A stretch of DNA of 19,601 bases from Pectinatus sp. (GTDB lineage: Bacteria > Bacillota > Negativicutes > Selenomonadales > Selenomonadaceae): assembly GCA_020025135.1 (NCBI GenBank), contig JAHHSQ010000028.1, forward strand, positions 1 through 19,601. Direction: 5' to 3'. The translations under genes were made by a program, and so were the position numbers. The notes under the pieces were generated by a model. The model did not search any database. It had not been told where the DNA came from and saw nothing but the letters and a program-made list of their open reading frames with translations. Shown in pieces: positions 14,476-19,601 of this stretch. Within the stretch, counting starts at the first letter, position 1. Each line of letters begins with the position of its first letter.

Positions 14476-14481
14476 ATGCGT

Positions 14482-14748
14482 AATATTATTGTGCGGCTTA
14501 ACTTTTTTATCTCTCCAGCAAGAAAAAGCGGAACGGTAGGAGAGAAACATATATTTTGAAACCGATAAAAGAATTTATTTTATCGGCAATTCTGTTATGC
14601 CAAAAATCTCACGCCCGAGATTTTTGTAGAAAAGAGTCTGTACAAAATTAAAGAACGCCTATTTATTGATAGCATCTGAAATTATTATATGTATACCTAT
14701 TGATGTAATGATATTAGAATAAGGCAAAAATTAACGGAGGTGTACTTT
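14482..14748 (+). promoter_or_regulatory. Long hairpin-rich 5' leader of ribonuclease J
   Basis: Three inverted repeats lie in series: CTCTCC (14511-14516) with GGAGAG (14539-14544); CCGATAAAA (14562-14570) with TTTTATCGG (14578-14586), 9 bp perfect; and CAAAAATCTC (14601-14610) with GAGATTTTTG (14617-14626), 10 bp perfect. The last is followed by only a short T tract, so it is at best a weak terminator. No reading frame is evident in the leader. Autoregulation of ribonuclease genes through structured leaders is known for rne in E. coli, so the same is plausible here; a separate small RNA is an alternative. Confidence 0.55.
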
Positions 14749-16413
14749 TTGGCAAAAGTACTGCAAAAATTGCAGATTATCCCCCTCGGTGGTTTAGGGG
14801 AAATTGGAAAAAATATGACGGTAATTCGCTACGGCGATGAAATGATTCTCATCGATGCAGGATTAATGTTCCCAGACGAGGATATGCCTGGCATCGATTT
14901 GGTCATCCCAGACATCACTTATTTGAAAGAAAACAGAGATATGCTCAAAGCCATCGTCCTAACACATGGACATGAAGACCATATTGGGGCCTTGCCATAT
15001 CTACTAAAAGAAATTTCGGTACCAGTTTACGGTACACGGCTGACCTTGGGTATCTTGGAAGGGCGTTTAAAAGAAAACGGCGTTGATTCGAGCAATCTTC
15101 ATCCGGTAATGCACGGCAATATCATCAATGCAGGTTGTTTCACGGTCAACTTTATTCGCGTCAACCACAGCATCGCCGATGCCTGCGGTCTCTCCATTAA
15201 AACACCGGTGGGCATGATTGTCCACACAGGTGACTTTAAATTTGATTACACACCAATTGACGGTCGCATGACCGATTTTCGTGCTTTTTCTGACCTCGGA
15301 AATCGCGGTGTTCTCGTCCTCATGGCTGACAGTACCAATGCCGAAAGACAGGGACATACGCCCAGTGAAAGAACAGTAGGCACTTCCTTTGACCGCCATT
15401 TTCGTGCAGCACGCGGTCGCATCATTGTCGCCACTTTTTCATCTAATGTACATCGCATTCAACAAGTCATCGATACGGCAGTAAAATACAAACGCCATGT
15501 TGCCATTCTAGGGCGTAGCATGATTAATGTCGTCAACATCTCTATTAACTTGGGCTATTTGAATGCCGCAGAAGGAGTCATTATCGACATCGACGACATC
15601 AATAATTATGCGCCAGACAAAGTGGTTATCATCACCACCGGCAGTCAAGGCGAACCGATGTCTGCTTTGACGAGAATGGCGATGTCTGAACACCGCAAGG
15701 TCAATATCACGCCTGGCGATACCATCATCGTTTCAGCAACGCCAATTCCCGGCAATGAAAAACTGGTATCTAAGACGATTGATAACCTCTTAAAACTCGG
15801 TGCCGAAGTAATTTACGGCCGTGATGAAGGTATCCACGTTTCCGGCCATGCCGCACGAGAAGAGTTAAAATTGATGCTCAATTTAGTGAGACCAAAATTC
15901 TTTGTCCCCGTGCACGGTGAATATCGTCATCTGGTAAAACACGCCGAAATAGCTATGGAACTCGGCATGGATAAAAAACACATATTCTTGGCAGAAAACG
16001 GCTCCGTCCTTGAGTTTTCTCGCGACAAGGGCGCTATCGTCGGCAAAGTACCAGCGGGACGCGTTTTAATCGATGGATTAGGGGTAGGTGACGTCGGAAA
16101 TATCGTCTTGCGTGACAGAAGACAACTATCCCAAGATGGCATCATCATTGCCATCATGACCATGGATAAGGCTAATTCACTCTTGGTATCTGGCCCTGAC
16201 ATCGTCTCTCGCGGTTTTGTCTATGTACGCGAATCGGAAGCCCTAATAAACGAAGCACGACAACGCGTAAATACGACCATTGAAAAATGCCTCGAAAACA
16301 AGGTAACGGAATGGTCGGCACTAAAATCTGCCGTACGAGAAACTCTCGGAAAATTTCTCTACGAAAAAACGCGCCGTCGCCCTATGATTTTACCTATTAT
16401 TATGGAAATATAA
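14749..16413 (+). CDS. rnj: Ribonuclease J
   Basis: Zinc-dependent 5'-3' exonuclease and endonuclease for RNA processing and decay. The 554-residue protein has the metallo-beta-lactamase core (LTHGHEDHIGALPY, residues 71-84, with the HxHxDH zinc motif; HTGDFKFD; DSTNAERQGHTPSER), the beta-CASP insertion (ATFSSNVHRIQQV, TTGSQGEPMSALTRMA) and the closing metal ligand in VSGHAAREELKLMLNLVRPKFFVPVHGEYRH, followed by the C-terminal domain. I take TTG 14749 as the start because GGAGG sits eight bases upstream; the in-frame GTG at 14740 overlaps that RBS. It is the only copy in the window, so J1 versus J2 is not assigned. A terminator follows at once. Confidence 0.95.
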   Translation: MAKVLQKLQIIPLGGLGEIGKNMTVIRYGDEMILIDAGLMFPDEDMPGIDLVIPDITYLKENRDMLKAIVLTHGHEDHIGALPYLLKEISVPVYGTRLTLGILEGRLKENGVDSSNLHPVMHGNIINAGCFTVNFIRVNHSIADACGLSIKTPVGMIVHTGDFKFDYTPIDGRMTDFRAFSDLGNRGVLVLMADSTNAERQGHTPSERTVGTSFDRHFRAARGRIIVATFSSNVHRIQQVIDTAVKYKRHVAILGRSMINVVNISINLGYLNAAEGVIIDIDDINNYAPDKVVIITTGSQGEPMSALTRMAMSEHRKVNITPGDTIIVSATPIPGNEKLVSKTIDNLLKLGAEVIYGRDEGIHVSGHAAREELKLMLNLVRPKFFVPVHGEYRHLVKHAEIAMELGMDKKHIFLAENGSVLEFSRDKGAIVGKVPAGRVLIDGLGVGDVGNIVLRDRRQLSQDGIIIAIMTMDKANSLLVSGPDIVSRGFVYVRESEALINEARQRVNTTIEKCLENKVTEWSALKSAVRETLGKFLYEKTRRRPMILPIIMEI

Positions 16414-16421
16414 ATGAAAAT

Positions 16422-16455
16422 AAAAAAGAGCCGTGCCTTTGCACAGCTCTTTTTT
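16422..16455. terminator. Bidirectional terminator between rnj and the PTS IID gene
   Basis: AAAAAAGAGC pairs with GCTCTTTTTT around an inner GTGC/GCAC stem, so both strands end in a T run. It serves rnj on the plus strand and can end the convergent PTS operon on the minus strand. Confidence 0.9.
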
Positions 16456-16490
16456 ATATAGCAAATAATTTTATAAGCGATGATTAAAGT

Positions 16491-17327
16491 TTATTTTCCC
16501 AAAATTCCCGTCCAATAACCTAAAATGCCGATGGCAAAAAGGCCGAAAATAATGAGAATCGGGTTGACCTTTTTCTTCATTAATTTAACACAAATAAAGG
16601 TCAAAACAAGCGGCACCAGCCCCGGCATCAACTGATTGAGAATGGTCTGCACAGTGGTAACTGCCACAGTGCCATCTTGCTTATGTATGGTCGAAATAAC
16701 AATCGGAATATTTACCGTCGTCCACTTATTGACCAAGGCCCCCATGACAAAAAGTCCCAAAATGGAAGCGCCTTCCGTCAACTTCTGCAAGGTATTGCCG
16801 GCAACATCAGAAACTATATCGGTACCTTTTTCATAACCGTACTTAATACCGTACCAGCGGACCAACAGACGGACTAAGTTAAATAGTAAGAAAAATAAAA
16901 CCGGACCAAAAAGACTGCCTGTGAGGGCAAAAGATGCTCCCAAAGAAGCACAAATTGGGCGCAATGTTCCCCAAAATATAGGGTCGCCTACACCAGCTAA
17001 CGGCCCCATCATCCCGACCTTGATACCGTTGATAACGCCATCGTTGATGTCCTTGCCATTAGCACGTTGTTCTTCTAGCGCCGACACAACGCCGATAATT
17101 GGTGCAGTCACATAGGGCTGAGTATTGTAAAATTCCAAATGTCTTTTCAAAGCCTTTTTTTGTTCCTCGCCTTGATACAATCTCTTAATTAAAGGCACCA
17201 TGCCGAAACAGTATCCCAAGGCCTGCATACGCTCCATATTCCAAGAGCCTTGCAAAAAGTTAGAACGGATAAACATCCAAAAAAAATCTTTTTTCGTCAG
17301 TTTCTTTTCTATATTTTCTTTACTCAT
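16491..17327 (-). CDS. PTS mannose/fructose/sorbose family IID component
   Basis: Membrane partner of IIC in a mannose-class phosphotransferase transporter. The 278-residue protein begins KLTKKDFFWMFIRSNFLQGSWNMERMQALGYCFGMVP, the typical ManZ opening, then NTQPYVTAPIIGVVSALEEQRANGK and GPLAGVGDPIFWGTLRPI, with hydrophobic segments in the C-terminal half. It is the last gene of the operon, 12 nt after IIC, with an ATG start and a GAGGAA RBS. The transported sugar cannot be deduced; mannose, fructose, sorbose, N-acetylglucosamine-type sugars or others are possible. Confidence 0.94.
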   Translation of the reverse strand: MSKENIEKKLTKKDFFWMFIRSNFLQGSWNMERMQALGYCFGMVPLIKRLYQGEEQKKALKRHLEFYNTQPYVTAPIIGVVSALEEQRANGKDINDGVINGIKVGMMGPLAGVGDPIFWGTLRPICASLGASFALTGSLFGPVLFFLLFNLVRLLVRWYGIKYGYEKGTDIVSDVAGNTLQKLTEGASILGLFVMGALVNKWTTVNIPIVISTIHKQDGTVAVTTVQTILNQLMPGLVPLVLTFICVKLMKKKVNPILIIFGLFAIGILGYWTGILGK

Positions 17328-17339
17328 CTTACTTTCCTC

Positions 17340-18155
17340 TCAGTCGTCTAAATCATCATCTAAATCGTCGTCATTGGCACTGTTTGGTGCATTAGCTGGA
17401 GCAACAGTTTGTGTCTTACTGTATTTGGGATTAAGCTGAATATAGACAATCGCCAAGACCAAACCGATGACACCAAAAGCAACCAAATTGAAATTGGTAA
17501 AAGCGGCAATGACAAAACCCAAGAAGAAGAATGGCATTAGATAGTTAGCACCCATCATATTGATAACCATCGCATAACCGACTACGACGATAAAACCACC
17601 AGCAACTTGCAAGCCACCAGTTATAACTGGCGGAATAGCTGCCAACATCGACTGCACCATGCCAGTTTCAATGTAAAGGGCCACCAATATGGTAGGAATC
17701 GCCACACGCAAAGCCTGTAAAAATAATGCGCCGAGGTGGCAAATATCTATGCCTATAAAACTGCCCTTTTCGGCAAAACTGTCGGCACGATGTTGAAAAA
17801 AGACGGTAATCGTGCGGCAAAAAATCGTCAAAACTTGTCCAGCAGCAGCAATAGGCATGGCAATAGCAATGCCGGCGCCGATACTTTGGTGTCCAGCGAT
17901 AACCAAAATTGTAGAAATAGTCGAAGCTAGAGCCGCATCGGGCGCCATAGCAGCCCCAATATTCATCCATCCCAAGGCAATCATTTCCAAAGTCCCGCCA
18001 ATGATAATACCAGTCGTAAGATGTCCTAAAATAAGACCGATAAGCGTACAAACAATCAGTGGTCGATGGGTTTGAAATTCATCTAGTACACTGCCCATCC
18101 CAGCAACGGCAGAAACGATAAAGATAGCAATTAGTTGACCTGTGGATATTTCCAT
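17340..18155 (-). CDS. PTS mannose/fructose/sorbose family IIC component
   Basis: Sugar-translocating membrane subunit that works with IID. The 271-residue protein is very hydrophobic and shows ManY-type signatures (LGHLTTGIIIGGTLEMIALGWMNIGAAMAPDAALAS, HQSIGAGIAIAMPIAAAGQ). Its C-terminus ends in an unusually acidic tail, DDDLDDDLDD. The ATG start has GGAAGA upstream. A 198-nt gap containing three hairpins separates it from IIB, whereas IIA/IIB and IIC/IID are tightly joined. Confidence 0.94.
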   Translation of the reverse strand: MEISTGQLIAIFIVSAVAGMGSVLDEFQTHRPLIVCTLIGLILGHLTTGIIIGGTLEMIALGWMNIGAAMAPDAALASTISTILVIAGHQSIGAGIAIAMPIAAAGQVLTIFCRTITVFFQHRADSFAEKGSFIGIDICHLGALFLQALRVAIPTILVALYIETGMVQSMLAAIPPVITGGLQVAGGFIVVVGYAMVINMMGANYLMPFFFLGFVIAAFTNFNLVAFGVIGLVLAIVYIQLNPKYSKTQTVAPANAPNSANDDDLDDDLDD

Positions 18156-18353
18156 CTAATCTTCCAGACCGAAACGGTCTTGCTCTGTAGGTGAAAGCAT
18201 TCATAATAACTTCGTTCACCCGAGCATCCTTTCTTAAAATAATTTTTTATATCTAGTTGAGAAAGTAATTTTTAAATAAATAAAGGGTCAGGGAACGCCT
18301 TCTTTCCTAAAGGCAAAATCGCCTTCAGGAAAGAGATTAATATACCATTATAT
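18156..18353 (-). promoter_or_regulatory. Spacer between PTS IIB and IIC with three hairpins
   Basis: On the minus strand, TCTTTCCT plus AAGGC pair with GCCTT plus AGGAAAGA (18301-18334, one mismatch); GGTGAA pairs with TTCACC (18190-18220); and AGACCG pairs with CGGTCT (18166-18180) just before the IIC RBS. None has a following T run, so processing or differential mRNA stability within the operon is more likely than termination. No gene is visible. Confidence 0.55.
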
Positions 18354-18830
18354 TTAGTCTAACAATGTCATCAAATCGACTTTTTTATCACTCGCTACCT
18401 TGCGATACTCCAGTTCAATATTGAGGTCATGTAATTTTTTAAAGGCCTCAATATCTTCTGCGTTGACAGAAATAGCATCGCTAATCTGTTTTTTACCTTC
18501 TTTATAGCTCATGCCACCGATATTGACAGTCTTAATTGGAATACCAGCTTCAACCAAGCGCAAAACACTCTTCGGATTAGTAAACAGCAATAAACACTTA
18601 TCCTTTTCATACTTAGGATTATGATAAACACGCACGGCCTTAGCGATATCGACCACGCTAGATTTGATGCCAGGAGGAGCGACTTGTTTTAATAAAGTTG
18701 CTCTTATCTTATCCTTGGCCACTTCATCGTCACAGACGATAATACGCTGACAATTTGTTGCCTTTGTCCACACTGTGGCAACCTGACCGTGAATTAGGCG
18801 GTCATCAATACGTGCTAAAACAATTTCCAT
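18354..18830 (-). CDS. PTS mannose/fructose/sorbose family IIB component
   Basis: Cytoplasmic phosphocarrier that passes phosphate from IIA to the incoming sugar. The N-terminus IVLARIDDRLIHGQVATVW holds the phosphorylated His14 within RLIHGQV. The rest matches the ManX IIB domain (RIIVCDDEVAKD, LLFTNPKSVLRLVEAGIPIKTVNIGGM). The 158 residues form a free-standing IIB, unlike the fused IIAB of E. coli. The ATG overlaps the IIA stop by one base (TAATG). Confidence 0.95.
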   Translation of the reverse strand: MEIVLARIDDRLIHGQVATVWTKATNCQRIIVCDDEVAKDKIRATLLKQVAPPGIKSSVVDIAKAVRVYHNPKYEKDKCLLLFTNPKSVLRLVEAGIPIKTVNIGGMSYKEGKKQISDAISVNAEDIEAFKKLHDLNIELEYRKVASDKKVDLMTLLD

Positions 18831-19276
18831 TATAGCTCATCCTCTTTTTCTTCTAAATTATTTTGCAATAAACTTTTATGTAGTTTCTGCATTCCACTCT
18901 GACCTGCTACTACTGCTTTTTCTAAAACGGTCGTCATATCCAACGCTTCGCCTTCTGCCAAGCTATACCGATAATTGACCATTTCCAACAGCATTGGCAA
19001 ATTAACTCCCGTCACAATGCCATACTGCTCATTTTCAGCAACAAAAGTGCTGGCACTGTTATACGGACTACCACCGAAAATATCCGTTAATATGAGGATA
19101 TTTTCCGTACCCAAATTCTCAATGGCCTGCTGATATTTTCCCTTTAACTGCTCTAAACCTTCACCAGGCAAAAGAGAAACGGTTTCTACTTTTTCCAATT
19201 TTCCCATAATCATTTCGCCAGTATGTAATAATTCCTGACTGAGTTTACCATGTGTGCCTAAAATTATACCTAACAT
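18830..19276 (-). CDS. PTS mannose/fructose/sorbose family IIA component
   Basis: Cytoplasmic subunit phosphorylated by HPr. The N-terminus LGIILGTHGKLSQELL carries the active His9, and ILILTDIFGGSPYNSAS is the family's second signature. Length 148 residues, with a charged C-terminal tail (EEKEDEL) in place of the linker to a fused IIB. It is the first gene of the IIA-IIB-IIC-IID operon. The RBS is weak (CGGGAA before ATG 19276), and I could not identify a confident sigma-70 or sigma-54 promoter upstream. Confidence 0.94.
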   Translation of the reverse strand: MLGIILGTHGKLSQELLHTGEMIMGKLEKVETVSLLPGEGLEQLKGKYQQAIENLGTENILILTDIFGGSPYNSASTFVAENEQYGIVTGVNLPMLLEMVNYRYSLAEGEALDMTTVLEKAVVAGQSGMQKLHKSLLQNNLEEKEDEL

Positions 19277-19601
19277 ATTCCCGTTGCCAATAAAAATCTA
19301 TAATTATTGTTTGTTTCTCTATTCTATGAGTCCAATTTCAATATTAAATATCTACTTTTGTTTCATATAACTCTCCAAGAGCTTAAATTCGGATACAACG
19401 CATCCTACATAAAACATTGTGTTTTATGCTGTCAGATATTAGCAAGTTTTCCGTGTATATGTTGTACCTTCTTTTCAAACTTAACAATATTATTAGTTTT
19501 TGTATATTGACAACTACCTCCTTTTAATAATTTATTTTTTTATTTTCCTATCGAGTAATATTTTGTATTATCACCTCGATAATATCGATACAATATTTTA
19601 A
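19277..19601. other. A/T-rich region upstream of the PTS operon, no clear gene
   Basis: This is presumably the control region of the PTS operon. It holds a perfect 9-bp palindrome CATAAAACA-TTG-TGTTTTATG (19408-19428) and, at the right edge (19556-19599), an imperfect inverted repeat built on AATATTTTGTAT / GATACAATATT. A strong minus-strand RBS-like AAGGAGGT (19519-19526) is followed by no credible reading frame. No regulator gene is visible before the edge. Confidence 0.4.
19408..19428. repeat. Palindrome upstream of the PTS IIA gene, possible operator
   Basis: CATAAAACA and TGTTTTATG form a perfect 9-bp inverted repeat around TTG, about 130 nt before the IIA start. There is no T run, so a protein-binding operator is more likely than a terminator. 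Confidence 0.4.

Noticed and set aside
19307..19510. Plus-strand 67-residue frame upstream of the PTS operon
   Set aside because: Cys/Phe-rich low-complexity translation, no RBS, in an A/T-rich control region.
19519..19601. Possible small gene after the RBS-like AAGGAGGT near the right edge (minus strand)
   Set aside because: The frames after it either stop within a few codons or lack a start codon.

Overview
The window comes from a diderm Firmicute of the class Negativicutes (Selenomonas/Megamonas/Veillonella relatives; genus not determined). The clearest sign is an outer-membrane porin with an N-terminal SLH domain (12757-14160) next to otherwise Firmicute-type gene content and order. The gene order rpsB-tsf-pyrH-frr-(small ORF)-(ferredoxin)-uppS-cdsA-dxr-rseP-ispG-proS is the familiar translation/isoprenoid/lipid cluster. 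TTG start codons are common.

Layout. 1-252 (-): the end of a broken gene resembling the C-terminus of a TNT-type toxin, overlapping the start of a small gene that runs off the left edge and may be its immunity gene. 333-498 (-): a tRNA-Arg(CCU) with promoter and terminator. 632-12565 (-): the housekeeping cluster, transcribed right to left, with a promoter before rpsB, a strong terminator after tsf, a second terminator after the ferredoxin, and a probable promoter before uppS. 12706-14313 (-): SLH porin with terminator, promoter and structured leader. 14447-16455 (+): ribonuclease J with a long hairpin-rich leader and a terminator. 16491-19276 (-): a mannose-family PTS transporter, IIA-IIB-IIC-IID.

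The outstanding feature is in uppS, cdsA and dxr. Each of these three consecutive essential genes is split by a 434-522 nt insertion with the landmarks of a self-splicing group I intron: P, Q, R and S core segments, P7 pairing between R and S, a P1 helix with U.G at the 5' splice site, a final G at the 3' end, and covarying peripheral helices. Removing them restores intact reading frames (UppS 259 aa, CdsA 290 aa, Dxr 383 aa) and joins conserved motifs exactly (FLM-KLF in UppS, ITID-SATLVNKG in Dxr). None encodes a homing endonuclease or transposase. In dxr and uppS the 5' exon ends in TTGAT, the junction I recall for the clostridial IStron CdISt1, and an IS200/IS605-like hairpin lies just downstream of dxr. 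A plausible reading is that these are compact, non-autonomous IStron-like or dispersed group I introns that spread within one operon.

Functionally, uppS, cdsA, dxr and ispG supply undecaprenyl phosphate, CDP-diacylglycerol and MEP-pathway isoprenoids, so splicing of three pre-mRNA segments would be needed for envelope synthesis in this organism.
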